Part shown: positions 45,383 through 59,000 of the stretch, one piece after another
Position numbering within the stretch: the stretch's first letter is position 1
How the letters are laid out: each line of letters starts with the position of its first letter
Assembly: GCA_029861955.1 (NCBI GenBank)
Contig: JAOTYK010000008.1
Coordinates: 83,392-147,391 of the forward strand
Origin: Acidobacteriota bacterium
GTDB taxonomy: Bacteria; Acidobacteriota; Polarisedimenticolia; Polarisedimenticolales; Polarisedimenticolaceae
DNA length: 64,000 nt
Reading direction: 5' to 3'
Translations under genes and position numbers: made by a program
Notes under the pieces: model-generated
What the model saw: the letters and a program-made list of their open reading frames with translations, nothing else
What the model was told of the DNA's origin: nothing
Database searches by the model: none

Positions 45383-45685
45383 TCAACCGGCGTCGAAGAA
45401 TTCGATTTCGCCTGAGTCCGGTGTCAGCTGGACCCAGGCCTTCTTCCAGTTCGGGCGTGAGCCCAGGAACCGGCCCATTCGTTTTGTCTTTCCAAGCACT
45501 CGCGCAGTCCGAACCGTCGCTACCTTGACGTTGTCCTTCACAAACAGCTTCTCGATCGCTGCGGCGATTTCGAGCTTGTTGGCGTTGGGGTGCACACGGA
45601 AGCAATACGTGCCGTTCTTCTCCCGGAGAATCGTCGATTTCTCCGTGATCAGCGGCTGACGTACGATCGAGAATTCGTTCTTCAT
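45383..45685 (-). CDS. rplW: 50S ribosomal protein L23
   Basis: L23, 100 residues, the main docking site for trigger factor and SRP at the tunnel exit. IVRQPLITEKSTILREKNGTY opens the protein; TVRTARVLGKTKRMGRFLGSRPNWKKAWVQL forms the rRNA-binding loop. The ATG overlaps the rplD stop in ATGA. Confidence 0.97.
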   Translation of the reverse strand: MKNEFSIVRQPLITEKSTILREKNGTYCFRVHPNANKLEIAAAIEKLFVKDNVKVATVRTARVLGKTKRMGRFLGSRPNWKKAWVQLTPDSGEIEFFDAG

Positions 45686-46308
45686 CGCGCCAGTACCTCC
45701 GCCATTGTCTGAAACGCCGACTCCGAGATCACGATGTGGTCGTGATTCAATAGATCGACGATGCTGACGCCCAACGCCCGCGCCGACGTCAGTCGGGGGT
45801 TGTTGCGAGTCGCCAGCTCGAGATTGCGCTCGGCGTCGCGGGCAACGAGCAGCGTCTTGCCCTCAAGGCCAAGACCCGTGACGGCCTTCTCCAGGGCGCC
45901 GGTCTGATGACTGGCGAGCTCGAGGGACTCGAGGCAAATGATTTTTCCCTGCCGCAGATTCTCGGCCAGCGCCGAGCGCAGCGCGTTGCGACGCATCTTG
46001 CGTGGCATCGACCACGAGTAGTCCCGCGGCTGAGGACCGTGCACGACGCCGCCGTGACGCCACAGCGGCGAACGGTTGTCGCCGGAACGGGCCCGGCCGG
46101 TTCCCTTTTGACGCCACATTTTCCGCGTTCCGCCCGAGACGTCCTTGCGGTTCTTCGTCTTATGGGTACCCGCACGTCCGGCCGCCTGGTACGCCAGGAC
46201 CGCCTCGTAGATCAGGTGGTTCTTCAATGGATAGTCGGCAAGAACGGGATCGACCTCGATCGTCCGCACCGTCTTGTTGTCCCAATTCTTGACAGCAACT
46301 TCAGCCAT
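45682..46308 (-). CDS. rplD: 50S ribosomal protein L4
   Basis: L4, 208 residues, with a loop that reaches the exit tunnel. The loop region KNRKDVSGGTRKMWRQKGTGRARSGDNRSPLWRHGG is intact. In E. coli L4 represses the S10 operon; whether it does so here is not visible. Of two adjacent ATGs the second (46308) has the better spacing to GAGG. Confidence 0.97.
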   Translation of the reverse strand: MAEVAVKNWDNKTVRTIEVDPVLADYPLKNHLIYEAVLAYQAAGRAGTHKTKNRKDVSGGTRKMWRQKGTGRARSGDNRSPLWRHGGVVHGPQPRDYSWSMPRKMRRNALRSALAENLRQGKIICLESLELASHQTGALEKAVTGLGLEGKTLLVARDAERNLELATRNNPRLTSARALGVSIVDLLNHDHIVISESAFQTMAEVLAR

Positions 46309-46316
46309 CATTCACC

Positions 46317-46982
46317 TCAGTCCTTGGCGCCCGTGCCGGTATCCGACAACGAGCGACGCACGACGACTGCAGAGCCCGGAGCACCGGGAACGGAGCCACG
46401 TACCAGCAACAGGTTTTTTTCAGAATCGACACGGACCACCGTCAGTCCCTTACAGGTAATCCGCTTATTGCCCATCTGTCCGGGGCCCTTCATGCCCTTC
46501 ATGACCTTCGACGGTGTCGCCGACTGCCCGATGGATCCCGGAGAGCGATGGAACATCGAACCATGAGAGGCGTTACCGCCGCCAAATCCGTGACGCTTGA
46601 TGACGCCCTGGAAGCCCTTGCCCTTGCTCACGCCGATTACATCGACCTTGACGATACCTTCGAAGATATCGACGGCGATCGCATCGCCGGGTTTGGGTGC
46701 GTCGTCCGCATCGGCATCGCCGACGAGCGGGAACTCACGACGGAGACGGGTCGGCGGGACGCCGGCCTTCTCGTGATGCCCCTTCTGCGGCTTGTTGGCC
46801 TTCTTGGCGGCCTTCGGATCGACGAGTCCCAGCTGTACGGCGTCGTAGCCGTCCTTCTCACTGGTCTTCTTCTGCACGACGACGCACGGACCGGCTTCGA
46901 TCACGGTGACCGGAGTCACCTTGCCGTTGTCCTCGAACAACTGCGTCATCCCGATTTTTCTTCCGATAAGTCCTTCGATCAT
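46317..46982 (-). CDS. rplC: 50S ribosomal protein L3
   Basis: L3, 221 residues, an early assembly protein whose extension reaches the peptidyl transferase centre. Typical are [30 protein letters not shown] and [20 protein letters not shown]. The C-terminus has an additional short tail. Confidence 0.98.
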   Translation of the reverse strand: MIEGLIGRKIGMTQLFEDNGKVTPVTVIEAGPCVVVQKKTSEKDGYDAVQLGLVDPKAAKKANKPQKGHHEKAGVPPTRLRREFPLVGDADADDAPKPGDAIAVDIFEGIVKVDVIGVSKGKGFQGVIKRHGFGGGNASHGSMFHRSPGSIGQSATPSKVMKGMKGPGQMGNKRITCKGLTVVRVDSEKNLLLVRGSVPGAPGSAVVVRRSLSDTGTGAKD

Positions 46983-47007
46983 CTATCAACTCCCGCGTGC
47001 ACGACGG

Positions 47008-47331
47008 CTACGCAGACTGCCCGAACGCTTTGATCTCAACATCCACACCTGCCGGCAAATCCAGCTTCATCAGTGCGTCCACCGTCTCCGGCGTCGGCTG
47101 GAGGATGTCCAACAGACGCTTGTGCGTTCGAATCTCGAACTGCTCACGCGACTTCTTGTCGACATGAGGGGAACGCAGAACCGTCCACTTGTTACGGACG
47201 GTCGGTAGTGGGATCGGTCCCACTACCTGAGCGCCTGTACGGCGAGCGGTATCCACGATCTCGGTTGTCGATTGATCGAGGATCCGATGGTCGTAGGCTT
47301 TTAGCCGGATTCTGATCTTCTCGTTCACCAT
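47008..47331 (-). CDS. rpsJ: 30S ribosomal protein S10
   Basis: S10, 107 residues, also NusE, the partner of NusB and NusG in antitermination. [30 protein letters not shown] and [32 protein letters not shown] are typical. AGGA lies 6 bases before the ATG. The gap of 116 bases to tuf shows no clear promoter or terminator. Confidence 0.98.
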   Translation of the reverse strand: MVNEKIRIRLKAYDHRILDQSTTEIVDTARRTGAQVVGPIPLPTVRNKWTVLRSPHVDKKSREQFEIRTHKRLLDILQPTPETVDALMKLDLPAGVDVEIKAFGQSA

Positions 47332-47447
47332 GCTATTCCTGACTCGCGCCCTGTGGCGTGAGCTACTTGCGGTGTCGGGTAACGCGTTCCCAGCAGTGGG
47401 CAGCCATCATCCGAAGCCACGTTTCTAACGACAGGCATCAAACACCT

Positions 47448-48635
<1,188 letters not shown>

Positions 48636-48666
48636 CGCTGCAGTTCCTCCTGAATGCCTTACAAGC

Positions 48667-50733
48667 TCAACCGTTACCCGCTACGCCCGCTACCCGTGCG
48701 ACGACATCGTCGCCAACGGCACGAGGGACCGGATCGTAGTGAGAAAAGTGCATGGAATAGTTGCCACGTCCCTGAGAGAACGAACGTAACGCCGTCGCGT
48801 AGCCGAACATCTCCGCCATCGGCGCTCTTGCGTCGAGCACCTGCAAGCCCGCCCGGGTGTCGACACCCTGTATACGGCCGCGACGTTCGTTGAGGTTTCC
48901 GATCACATCGCCCACGTAGTCTTCGGGGACAACGATCTCGAGTTTCATCACAGGCTCGAGCAAGACGATACCGGCCTTGTGGCAGGCATCTCGAAACGCA
49001 ATCGAGGCCGCTTTCTTGAAGGCGACGTCCGACGCGTCGGCCCCGCGGGACGATCCGTCCTCAAGGACGACGTCGATGTTGTTCATCGGAAAGTCGGCAA
49101 GGAGCCCGCCCTGCATCGATTCCTGGATGCCGGCACGAATCGCAGAGATCGACTCGCGCGGGATCGCGCCACCGACAGTCTCGCTACGAAACACCATCTC
49201 CTGCGTGTCGTCCGACGGAGCCACGCGAAGCCGCACGTAGGCATCCCGGTCGCGGGCGTCGGCCGACGCCTCACCGAGGATCGTCTCGCGATAGGCCACC
49301 TGCGGCTCGCCAACGATGGCGCTGACCTCGAACTCTCGTCGCAATCGATCGACCAAAACCTCGAGGTGAAGCTCGCCCATTCCGGCGATGACGGTTTGGC
49401 CGGAGACACGATCGACCTGAACCTTGAACGTCGGATCCTCGCGGGAGAGTCTGGCCAGCGTGGCGTCAAGCTTCTCCTGATCGAGCGCCGTACGCGCCTC
49501 GAGGACAAGTCGAATAACGGGCTCCGGGAACTGCATCGCCTCGAGCACGATCGGTGTCTCCGGGTCGCAGATCGTGTCCCCCGTCGCCGCCAGACCAAGA
49601 CCGACGACGACAGCGATATCACCTGCCCCGACACGGCCCAACTCCTCTTGCCCGTCGGCGTGCAACTGCAACAGTCGACCGACACTTGCGGACTTGCCGC
49701 GAGCGGGGTTATAGACCTCGTCGCCACGGGAGAGGGAACCGGAGTAGACTCGGATGAACGCCAAGGAACCCACGACGGGATCGGTCGTGACCTTGAAGAC
49801 CAACGCGGAGAAGGGCTCCGCGTCGGCAGGCATGCGTGAGAGTGTCCCGTCGACTGCCCCGACGGCGGCCAGCGGGTTTGCACCCTCGACCGCCGGCATA
49901 TCAAGCGGAGACGGCAGGTAGTCGACGACGGCATTCAGCAGCGGCTCGATGCCCCTATTTCGGAAGGCGCTACCACACAGGACCGGCGTGAAGGACAGGC
50001 CGATGGTTCCGCGTCGTAGAACCTGGTGGATCCGTTGGGTGGTCTGCGGGTCCGAGACCTGATTCTCGCCGGTCAGTTCACCGGCCAGGTAGCTTCCCAT
50101 CAGTTCGTCGTCAATTTCGCACAGCGCCTCGAGCAGTCGCTCACGGCCACGGGAGGCAGTATCGGCGAGCTCTTCCGGTGTGCGGATCGGATGAAGCTCT
50201 GCGGCGTCACGCCACTCGTAGGCTTGCAGCGTGACCAGATCGATGAACCCGCAGAAGGACTCACCGGAGCCGATGGGCATCTGAATCGGAAGCGGACGGG
50301 CAGCGAGGCGATCGACCATCTGGCGGCAGACGGCATCGAAATCGGCGCCCGCACGATCCATCTTGTTGACGATGGCGATCCGGGGCACCTCGTAACGGTC
50401 GGCCTGTCGCCAAACCGTCTCCGACTGCGACTCGACGCCACCGACCGCACAGAAGACGGCCACCACGCCGTCGAGGACGCGAAGCGATCGCTCGACCTCT
50501 GCGGTGAAGTCGACGTGACCCGGAGTGTCGATGATATGGATGCGCGTATCGCGCCAGAGGCAGGTGGTCGCGGCGGACGTGAGGGTGATGCCCCGCTCTT
50601 GGGCCACCCAGTCGATCGTAGGATTTGACCCGGTGAGAAACAGAATCCGCTCTGTCGTCGTCGTTTTACCGGCGTCGATATGGGCCATCAGGCCGATATT
50701 GCGGATTTGCTCCGGGGGAGTCGTCCGTGCCAC
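48667..50733 (-). CDS. fusA: Elongation factor G
   Basis: EF-G, 688 residues, the translocase of the ribosome. P-loop [10 protein letters not shown] (17-26), [19 protein letters not shown], and domain IV/V segments such as [20 protein letters not shown] are all present. The start is GTG at 50733. It lies in the str operon after rpsG, but its closing residues ([19 protein letters not shown]) are more typical of diverged EF-G types than of E. coli EF-G, and a second EF-G may exist elsewhere. Confidence 0.97.
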   Translation of the reverse strand: MARTTPPEQIRNIGLMAHIDAGKTTTTERILFLTGSNPTIDWVAQERGITLTSAATTCLWRDTRIHIIDTPGHVDFTAEVERSLRVLDGVVAVFCAVGGVESQSETVWRQADRYEVPRIAIVNKMDRAGADFDAVCRQMVDRLAARPLPIQMPIGSGESFCGFIDLVTLQAYEWRDAAELHPIRTPEELADTASRGRERLLEALCEIDDELMGSYLAGELTGENQVSDPQTTQRIHQVLRRGTIGLSFTPVLCGSAFRNRGIEPLLNAVVDYLPSPLDMPAVEGANPLAAVGAVDGTLSRMPADAEPFSALVFKVTTDPVVGSLAFIRVYSGSLSRGDEVYNPARGKSASVGRLLQLHADGQEELGRVGAGDIAVVVGLGLAATGDTICDPETPIVLEAMQFPEPVIRLVLEARTALDQEKLDATLARLSREDPTFKVQVDRVSGQTVIAGMGELHLEVLVDRLRREFEVSAIVGEPQVAYRETILGEASADARDRDAYVRLRVAPSDDTQEMVFRSETVGGAIPRESISAIRAGIQESMQGGLLADFPMNNIDVVLEDGSSRGADASDVAFKKAASIAFRDACHKAGIVLLEPVMKLEIVVPEDYVGDVIGNLNERRGRIQGVDTRAGLQVLDARAPMAEMFGYATALRSFSQGRGNYSMHFSHYDPVPRAVGDDVVARVAGVAGNG

Positions 50734-50849
50734 TTCAAAGAACCTTGCGCCCTCACAACCAGGTCGTGAGCCGCGAAACTTCGGCCGATAAACTCGACCG
50801 CAAACCTCACCTGAACTACGTGTCTTCCGTGCCTAACTGACCTACTAAC

Positions 50850-51320
50850 CTACCAGCGGAAATGAGCGAAAGCCTTGTTGGCCTCGGCCATCCGATGAGT
50901 ATCTTCCTTCTTCTTGAACGCATTGCCGCGACCGTTGGCGGCGTCGAGAATCTCGTTGGCGAGCTTGTCTCGCATCGATTTCTCCGAACGCTGCCGAGAG
51001 AAGCTGATCAGCCAACGCAGGGCCAAGGCCATTCGACGGCTGGGTCGGACCTCGATCGGCACCTGGTAGTTGGAACCGCCGACGCGACGAGACTTCACCT
51101 CGAGGGCGGGCTTGACGTTGTCCACCGCCCGACGAAACACCTTCAACGCGTCATCACCGGCTCTCTCCTGAACCGTGGTCATGGCGCCGTAAAAAATCCC
51201 CTCCGCCGTGGAGCGCTTGCCATCCAGCATCATGCAATTGATGAACTTCGTCACCAACGGCGATTGATACAACGGATCCGGCAAGACCTTCCGTTTGGGG
51301 ACATTTCCTCTACGAGGCAT
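50850..51320 (-). CDS. rpsG: 30S ribosomal protein S7
   Basis: S7, 156 residues, initiates assembly of the 30S head. [20 protein letters not shown] and the [27 protein letters not shown] segment are typical; the end has TPK-less [20 protein letters not shown]. It lies 27 bases after rpsL; the 116 bases before fusA hold no clear signal. Confidence 0.98.
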   Translation of the reverse strand: MPRRGNVPKRKVLPDPLYQSPLVTKFINCMMLDGKRSTAEGIFYGAMTTVQERAGDDALKVFRRAVDNVKPALEVKSRRVGGSNYQVPIEVRPSRRMALALRWLISFSRQRSEKSMRDKLANEILDAANGRGNAFKKKEDTHRMAEANKAFAHFRW

Positions 51321-51347
51321 CGATCTCTCCTACCCTGGCCGTTAGCG

Positions 51348-51722
51348 TTACGACTTCGGCCGCTTGGCGCCGTACTTCGAACGGCTCCGTCGTCGATCCT
51401 CGACGCCCACGGCGTCCAGGGTTCCTCGGATTACGTGATAGCGAACACCCGGCAGATCCTTCACACGTCCACCCCGAATCATCACGATGGAGTGTTCTTG
51501 AAGGTTGTGCCCGACACCGGGGATGTAGGTCGTGACCTCGATCCCGTTGGTCAGACGAACGCGTGCAACTTTACGCAGCGCCGAGTTCGGCTTCTTGGGA
51601 GTCGACGTGTACACGCGAACACAGACGCCCCGCTTCTGGGGGCAGGTATTCAGGGCCGGACTCTTGGTCCGGGACTTGATGACCTTGCGTCCCTTACGGA
51701 CTAACTGATTGATCGTCGGCAC
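51348..51722 (-). CDS. rpsL: 30S ribosomal protein S12
   Basis: S12, 124 residues, at the decoding centre. [12 protein letters not shown] opens it; the loops [11 protein letters not shown] and [13 protein letters not shown] keep the lysines whose changes give streptomycin resistance, so the wild-type, sensitive form is predicted. The start is GTG at 51722, 9 bases after AGGAG. It is the first gene after the promoter at 51813-51842. Confidence 0.98.
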   Translation of the reverse strand: MPTINQLVRKGRKVIKSRTKSPALNTCPQKRGVCVRVYTSTPKKPNSALRKVARVRLTNGIEVTTYIPGVGHNLQEHSIVMIRGGRVKDLPGVRYHVIRGTLDAVGVEDRRRSRSKYGAKRPKS

Positions 51723-51812
51723 GTGTCAAAGCTCCTGTCAGGCACCAAACCCCGCTCGTCCGTCGGCACGACGTACGACCCGGGACATCGTTCTGGGGTG
51801 CAAAACCTCGAG

Positions 51813-51842
51813 AGTCTAGCAGACACCCCGGAGGGCTTTCAA
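51813..51842 (-). promoter_or_regulatory. Promoter of the str (rpsL) operon
   Basis: On the minus strand: TTGAAA (51842-51837), an 18-base spacer, TAGACT (51818-51813), in the 141-base gap after rpoC. The leader to rpsL would be about 84 bases. No convincing terminator for rpoC was seen before it, so read-through is possible too. Confidence 0.55.
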
Positions 51843-51863
51843 GGTCCGCCAACTCGGGGGTTT

Positions 51864-54800
51864 TCAGCTCCCCGGTTCTGCTCCCGCTGCCGCGGCGGCA
51901 GCCTGTCGAATCATCTCCGCAAATCGATCGGTATCGAGGTCCATTTCGCCCTCGCCGCCCTCTTCGAAGCGGGGCTCCTCCATCGGAGGGGGTCCATCGG
52001 GCTCGATCTGGATATCGGTGTAGGTGTCCATCCCGGTTCCCGCCGGAATGAGCCGTCCCATGATCACGTTCTCCTTGAGCCCCCTCAGGAGGTCCACCTT
52101 GCCGGAGATCGAGGCCTCGGTCAGAACCCGGGTCGTCTCCTGGAAACTGGCCGCCGAGATGAAGGACTCGGTGGCCAGACTGGCCTTGGTGATTCCCAGA
52201 AGCAACGGCCGGCCACGGGCCGGGACGCCGCCGTCCTCGAGGACTCTTTCGTTCTCGCGGACGAAGCGGAATCGGTCGACCTGCTCGTCAACGATAAACT
52301 CGGTGTCACCCGGATCCTCGATCTTGATCCAGCGCATCATCTGACGAATGATCACCTCAATGTGCTTGTCGTGGATCTGCACGCCTTGCAGTCGATAGAC
52401 CTCCTGAAATTCCCGCTCACCGAGAATCTCCAGGATCTTGTGCGGGTCCTTGGGACCATCGGTGAACGCGTCACCGGCCACAACGGACTCCCCTTCCTGA
52501 ACGGTAACGTGCATGCCCCGGGGAATCGCGTACTCGCGTTCCTCGCCATCATCGGTTCGGACCAGCACCTTCCGCGAACCCTTGACGATGTCCCCGTAGT
52601 GAACGACGCCGTCGATCTCGGCCATCTCCGCCGGTTCCTTGGGGTGTCGAGCCTCGAACAGATCGACCACGCGTGGTAGACCACCGGTGATGTCCTTGGT
52701 CTTCGTGGTCGCTCGCGGGATCTTCGCCATCACGTCGCCCTCGCGGACGGCGACGCCGTCCTGGACCATGACGATGGCGTGGACCGGCAGGAGGATCTTT
52801 CGCTGGGAATTCCCCTCTGCGTCGCGAATCAGCAGTTGGGGGTGTCGCTTCTCATCCTGCGACTGCACGATCACCTGGCGAGAAAGACCCGAGACCTCCT
52901 CGACCTCTTCCTTCATCGTGACACCCGCTTCGATGTCGTGGAACTCGATGGTGCCCGCGATATCGGTCAGGATCGCAAAGTTGTAGGGATCCCACTCGGC
53001 AAGCTTGGTACCGGACTCGATGTGCTCACCGTCACGGACCTCAAGAATGGCACCGTAGACGATATTGTAGCGCTCGCGCTCTCGACCCTCGCGATCGCGA
53101 ATAACGACAGCGCCATTGCGGTTGATCGCAACCGGTTTACCTTCGCGATTGTCCACGGTCTTCAGATTCTCGTAGTAGACCTGACCGGCATTGCGGATCT
53201 CGATCCCGCTCTGCTCGTCGATACGCGCGGTACCACCGATATGGAACGTCCGCATCGTGAGCTGCGTACCGGGTTCTCCGATGGACTGGGCAGCGATGAC
53301 GCCCACCGCCTCGCCACTTTCGACCTCGCGACCGGTCGCGAGGTTACGTCCGTAGCAGCGAACACAGACACCGCGTTCACATTCGCAGGTCAGCACGGAG
53401 CGGATGCGAACCGTCTGAAGCCCCGAGTCCTGCACGGTGGTGGCCAGATCCTCGTCCACCATCCCGTTACGAGCGACGAGAATCTCGCCGTTCCCCGGGT
53501 CAATGATGTCCTCGAGAGCCACACGACCGACGATGCGATCACGCAGATCCTCGATGATCTCACCGCCCTCTTCGATTCGACTGACCTCGATGCCCTCACT
53601 GGTCTGACAATCGTCCGCGGAGATGATCACATCCTGCGAAACGTCAACGAGGCGTCGCGTGAGGTATCCGGAGTTGGCGGTCTTGAGTGCGGTATCCGCC
53701 AGACCTTTTCGAGCGCCGTGAGTCGAGATGAAGTATTGCAGTACGTTCAGCCCCTCGCGGAAGTTTGCGGTAATCGGTGTCTCGATGATCTCGCCCGAAG
53801 GCTTGGCCATCAGGCCGCGCATTCCGGCAAGCTGTCGCATCTGCTGCTTACTGCCACGGGCACCGGAATCGGCCATCATCAGGATCGGGTTGAACTCGTC
53901 GTTTTCCTTCTCGCGACGGGTCATCTCCTTGAACATGGCCTCGGAGATGCGCTCGGTGGCATCGGACCAGATCGAGATGACCTTGTTGTAGCGCTCGCGA
54001 TTGGTGATCAGACCGTCAAGGAACTGCTGCTCGACGGTGATCTGCTCCTGACGAGCTCGATCCACCATGTCGACCTTGGTGGGCGGCACGACCATGTCGT
54101 CGATCCCGATCGAGATGCCGGCCCGAGTCGCATAGATGAAGCCAAGCTCCTTGAGCTTGTCGACCAACTCCACGGTCATGTGGATGCCATGCCGCAGGTA
54201 GACGTAGTGCACGAACGACTGGAGTGCCTTCTTGCGTAGCGAGCCGTTGACGAAAGGCAACCCCTCGGACAGCGCGTTGTTGAACAACACGCGACCGACG
54301 GTCGTCTGCAGGCGATAGGCTTCGACGGTCTGCTCCGGAGCACGGACCACGTTGTCCTGTTCCTTCGGCGGCAGCGTCGTCAGATCGATGAGGTTGCCGC
54401 TGTAGCGCAACGTAATCGGCGTCAGCGTCTCGACCTCGCCGGCCTGATAGGCCAGGAGCACCTCCTGCTGAGAGCCGAACATGCGGCCGGCACCCTTGGC
54501 GCTGGCCTTCTCCTGGGTCATGTAGTAGCAACCCAGAACAATGTCCTGACTGGGGTTGACGATCGGCAGTCCGTTGGACGGACTGAGGATGTTGTTGGTC
54601 GACAACATCAGAACCATTGCCTCGATCTGCGATTTCGCGGACAACGGAACATGGACCGCCATCTGGTCGCCGTCGAAGTCCGCATTGAACGCGGTACAGA
54701 CCAGCGGGTGAATCTTGATCGCCTTGCCCTCGACCAGGACCGGCTCGAAGGCCTGAATGCCCAGCCGATGCAGTGTCGGGGCCCGGTTCAAGAGCACCGG

Positions 54801-56060
54801 GTGCTCCTTGATGACCTCTTCGAGATAGTCCCAGACCTCGGCACTCTCCATCTCGACCATTTCCTTGGCGGCCTTGATGGTGGTGACGAGCCCCTGCTCC
54901 TCGAGCTTGTTGTAGATGAACGGCTTGAACAGCTCCAGCGCCATCTTCTTCGGCAGCCCGCACTGGTGGAGCTTGAGATCCGGCCCAACGACGATGACCG
55001 AACGACCGGAATAGTCGACACGCTTGCCCAGGAGGTTCTGACGAAAACGCCCCTGCTTGCCCTTGATCGTGTCGGACAGAGACTTCAACGGTCGGTTGTT
55101 GCTGCCACGCAGGACACGACCGCGACGACCGTTGTCGAAGAGTGCATCGACGGCTTCCTGTAACATACGCTTCTCGTTGCGCACGATGACATCCGGAGCC
55201 TTCAGATCCAGAAGCTTCTTCAATCGGTTATTGCGATTGATCACGCGACGGTAGAGATCGTTGAGATCGGAGGTCGCGAACCGACCGCCGTCGAGCGGTA
55301 CCAGCGGCCGGAGCTCCGGCGGGATAACCGGAACGACGTCCAGGATCATCCACTCGGGTTGGTTCCCCGACTTACGGAAGGCATCGACAACCTTCAGTCG
55401 CTTTGCAAACTTTAGCCGCTTCTGCTGCGACGTCTCGGTCCGCATCAGCTCGCGCATTTCCTTGGCCAGGCTCTCGATGTCGAGACGGGCGAGGATCTCC
55501 TTGATCGCCTCGGCGCCCATGCCGGCCTGGAAGCCGTCCGGATATTTGTCCTGTAGCTCGCGATACTGCTCTTCGGAGAGGACTTCCTTCTCCGTCAGCT
55601 CGACGGCTTCGCCGGGATCGATGACGACGTAGGCTTCGAAATAGAGGATTCGCTCCAGCTCGCGGAGCGTCATGTCCAGCAGATGCCCGATTCGGCTCGG
55701 AAGACCCTTGAAAAACCAGACATGGCTGACAGGGCTCGCAAGCTCGATGTGTCCCATTCGCTCGCGACGCACCTTGCTCTGGGTCACCTCAACGCCGCAC
55801 TTGTCACAGACGACGCCGCGATGCTTCATCCTCTTGAACTTTCCGCAGAGACATTCCCAGTCCGTCACCGGGCCGAAAATCCTTGCGCAGAAAAGTCCAT
55901 CACGTTCCGGTTTGAACGTTCGATAGTTGATCGTCTCCGGCTTCGTTACCTCGCCGTAGGACCAACTACGAATCTTCTCCGGACTCGCGAGGCTGATGCG
56001 AATCGCACTGAAGTCGTTAATGGTCTTCGCTTTGTCGAAGAGGAATGGCGGTCTATTCAT
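51864..56060 (-). CDS. rpoC: RNA polymerase beta' subunit
   Basis: A 1398-residue catalytic subunit. N-terminal zinc ribbon [19 protein letters not shown], the catalytic aspartates in NADFDGDQM (about 457-465), bridge-helix and trigger-loop regions ([19 protein letters not shown], then [21 protein letters not shown]), and the second zinc site [13 protein letters not shown] are all present. The length is close to E. coli (1407). The C-terminus ends in an acidic then Ala-rich tail. It follows rpoB by 18 bases. Confidence 0.99.
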   Translation of the reverse strand: MNRPPFLFDKAKTINDFSAIRISLASPEKIRSWSYGEVTKPETINYRTFKPERDGLFCARIFGPVTDWECLCGKFKRMKHRGVVCDKCGVEVTQSKVRRERMGHIELASPVSHVWFFKGLPSRIGHLLDMTLRELERILYFEAYVVIDPGEAVELTEKEVLSEEQYRELQDKYPDGFQAGMGAEAIKEILARLDIESLAKEMRELMRTETSQQKRLKFAKRLKVVDAFRKSGNQPEWMILDVVPVIPPELRPLVPLDGGRFATSDLNDLYRRVINRNNRLKKLLDLKAPDVIVRNEKRMLQEAVDALFDNGRRGRVLRGSNNRPLKSLSDTIKGKQGRFRQNLLGKRVDYSGRSVIVVGPDLKLHQCGLPKKMALELFKPFIYNKLEEQGLVTTIKAAKEMVEMESAEVWDYLEEVIKEHPVLLNRAPTLHRLGIQAFEPVLVEGKAIKIHPLVCTAFNADFDGDQMAVHVPLSAKSQIEAMVLMLSTNNILSPSNGLPIVNPSQDIVLGCYYMTQEKASAKGAGRMFGSQQEVLLAYQAGEVETLTPITLRYSGNLIDLTTLPPKEQDNVVRAPEQTVEAYRLQTTVGRVLFNNALSEGLPFVNGSLRKKALQSFVHYVYLRHGIHMTVELVDKLKELGFIYATRAGISIGIDDMVVPPTKVDMVDRARQEQITVEQQFLDGLITNRERYNKVISIWSDATERISEAMFKEMTRREKENDEFNPILMMADSGARGSKQQMRQLAGMRGLMAKPSGEIIETPITANFREGLNVLQYFISTHGARKGLADTALKTANSGYLTRRLVDVSQDVIISADDCQTSEGIEVSRIEEGGEIIEDLRDRIVGRVALEDIIDPGNGEILVARNGMVDEDLATTVQDSGLQTVRIRSVLTCECERGVCVRCYGRNLATGREVESGEAVGVIAAQSIGEPGTQLTMRTFHIGGTARIDEQSGIEIRNAGQVYYENLKTVDNREGKPVAINRNGAVVIRDREGRERERYNIVYGAILEVRDGEHIESGTKLAEWDPYNFAILTDIAGTIEFHDIEAGVTMKEEVEEVSGLSRQVIVQSQDEKRHPQLLIRDAEGNSQRKILLPVHAIVMVQDGVAVREGDVMAKIPRATTKTKDITGGLPRVVDLFEARHPKEPAEMAEIDGVVHYGDIVKGSRKVLVRTDDGEEREYAIPRGMHVTVQEGESVVAGDAFTDGPKDPHKILEILGEREFQEVYRLQGVQIHDKHIEVIIRQMMRWIKIEDPGDTEFIVDEQVDRFRFVRENERVLEDGGVPARGRPLLLGITKASLATESFISAASFQETTRVLTEASISGKVDLLRGLKENVIMGRLIPAGTGMDTYTDIQIEPDGPPPMEEPRFEEGGEGEMDLDTDRFAEMIRQAAAAAAGAEPGS

Positions 56061-56078
56061 AAATTCCCAGCTCCCAGA

Positions 56079-59000
56079 TCAAAATGCCGAGACCTCAGGG
56101 GTCCCGCCTTGATCGCTCAGAAGTTCGACATCGAGACAAAGACTCTGAAGCTCACGAACGAGAACGTTGAACGACTCCGGAAGTCCGGGCTCTACCGCAG
56201 ACTCACCCTTGACCAGCGCTTCGTAGATCTTCGTTCTGCCGTAGACGTCATCGGACTTGACGGTGAGCAGTTCCTGCAGGATGTGAGCGGCGCCATACGC
56301 CTCGAGAGCCCACACCTCCATCTCACCGAAGCGTTGGCCACCGAACTGCGCCTTACCGCCCAGCGGCTGCTGGGTAATCAGCGAGTACGGCCCGATCGAA
56401 CGCGCGTGGATCTTGTCGTCCACCAGATGGGACAGCTTGATCAGATAGATGTAACCGACGGTCACCAACTGCTCGAACGGTTCGCCGGATCGGCCGTCCC
56501 GAAGCGTGATCTTGCCCGAAGTCGGTAGACCGGCCAGCGTTAGCTGCCTCTTGATCTCCTCCTCGTGCGCACCGTCAAAGACCGGCGTTGCATAGCGAAT
56601 GCCGTCTTTGTAGTACTTCGCAAGCTCGATGATCTCGTCGTCGCTTGCGTTCTCGACCTGATCGCGGGTCACCTTCTGCGGGAGTGCACTTAACAGTCGT
56701 TGCCGCAGGTCCGCCGCAGCCTTGCTGCGCTCCTGTGCCAGCCTCTCGGTGATCCAGCGGCCGTGTTCCGAACCCGCCCATCCCAGATGGGTCTCGAGGA
56801 TCTGGCCCACGTTCATTCGCGAGGGCACGCCAAGCGGATTCAGGACGACCTCGACCGGCGTTCCGTCCGGCAAATACGGCATGTCCTCCACGGGCAACAG
56901 TCGGGAGATGACACCCTTGTTGCCGTGGCGGCCGGCCATCTTGTCGCCGACGCTCAGCTTGCGCTTCATCGCGACGAAGACCTTGACCATCTTGATCACA
57001 CCGGGAGCCAGTTCGTCTCCCTTTTGCATCTGCTCAATCTTTTCCTTGTTGAGTTGACGCAGGATGTTGATCCGCTTCTTGGTTCGCTCCTCGATGCGAT
57101 AGATCTCTTTGACCTTGGAGGTCTTCGTCGGCTTGATGATGCATCGGCGAAGGTCCTCGGTGTCCATCCCCGACATGACCTGGCGGGTCAGAACGGTTCC
57201 GGCTTCGAGAAGGGCGCTTCCACGTCTTCGATCGCTGAGGGGCTCGGTCAGCGCCTCGCTGTCCAGAAGCTCGATCAGTTTTTTGCGATCCTCCTCGTTG
57301 AGGATCCGGATCTCATCCTTGAGATCCTTCTCGAGACGTTCGATCTGCTCCTGCTCGATCTCGCCGGCGCGACTGTCCTTCTCCACGCCCTTGCGGCTGA
57401 AGATCTTGACATCGACGACGATCCCGTCGACCCCGGGAGGCGCGTTGAGGGATGCGTCGCGGACATCGCCAGACTTCTCGCCGAAGATCGCGCGGAGGAG
57501 CTTCTCCTCCGGCGTCAGCTGGGTCTCTCCCTTGGGAGTCACCTTGCCGACCAGGATGTCGCCGGGTTTGACACGGGCACCGATACGGATGACACCGGCC
57601 TCGTCGAGGTCCTTGAGGAAATCCTCGGAGACATTGGGAATGTCCCGGGTGATCTCCTCCGGCCCCAGCTTGGTGTCTCGAGCCTCGACGTCGAACTCCT
57701 CGATATGGATCGAGGTGAAGACGTCCTCCCGGACACAGTCTTCGGATACGAGGATCGCATCCTCGAAGTTGAAACCGCGCCAGGGCATGAATGCGACCAG
57801 AATGTTTCGTCCCAGCGCCAGCTCGCCACGCTCGGTGCAGGGGCCGTCAGCCAGCACCGTGCCCTCCTCGACACGTTGTCCTTCTCGGACGATCGGACGC
57901 TGATTCATGCAGGTGTTCTGGTTGGAACGCTTGAACTTGACCAGCGAGTAGATATCTGCGCCGAAGTCCTCCTGCCCCATCGCACCTACGCGGACGATGA
58001 TGCGCTGAGAGTCGACGATATCGACGATGCCGGCTCGCTTGCAGACGACGACGGCACCGGAATCCCGCGCCGTGATCGACTCCATGCCGGTGCCGACGAA
58101 GGGTGCCTTCGGCTTCACCAACGGCACGGCCTGCCGTTGCATGTTGGAACCCATCAGCGCACGGTTGGCATCGTCGTTTTCGAGAAACGGGATCAGGGAT
58201 GCAGCCACCGAAACAAGCTGCTTCGGCGAGACATCGATGTATCCGACATCCTCACGCGGAACCAACTTGAACTCGCCGGCCTTTCGCGCGTTGACCCGTT
58301 CGTTCTGGAACGAGCCATCGTCACCGAGATGTGCGTTGGCCTGGGCGATGGTCTCGCGGTCTTCCTGATAGGCCGACAGATAGAACGAATGCGCCACGGC
58401 CTCCGGAGCAAGTTTCCCGGAGTCGACGACCTTCTTCCTTTGCACCACGAAGTCGGCGGCGGAGACCACGTCGTCCAGCTTGTACTGACTCTGCCCCGTT
58501 CGCGTCACGCGGACGAAATCGAGCACACGGCCCGATTCGACCCTGCGGTACGGCGACTCGATGAACCCGTAGTCGTTGATCCGGGCGAAACAGGACAACG
58601 ACGAGATCAGGCCGATGTTGGGTCCTTCAGGCGTTTCGATGGGGCAGATACGCCCGTAGTGAGTCGGGTGAACGTCGCGAACCTCGAAACCGGCCCGCTC
58701 TCTGGATAGACCCCCCGGCCCGAGGGCGGACAGGCGACGCTTGTGAGTCACCTCCGAGAGTGGGTTGGTCTGATCCATGAACTGGGACAGCTGACTGCTG
58801 CCGAAGAACTCCTGGATCGCCGCCATGACCGGTTTGGCATTGATCAGGTCGTGAGGCATGGCGGTCGTCATCTCCTGATAGACCGACATCTTCTCCTTGA
58901 TCGCACGCTCCATCCGGACGAGGCCGATTCGGAACTGGTTCTCGAGAAGCTCACCCACGCTACGCACGCGACGGTTACCGAGGTGATCGATATCGTCGAT

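Noticed and set aside
56700..58709. A 669-codon open frame on the plus strand opposite rpoB, and similar long frames opposite rpoC (52779-54239), tuf (47673-48611), rplA and carB
   Set aside because: These mirror highly conserved genes in a GC-rich genome where the opposite frame rarely meets a stop. The translations are rich in Asp, Arg, His and Leu, show no domain, and lack ribosome sites.
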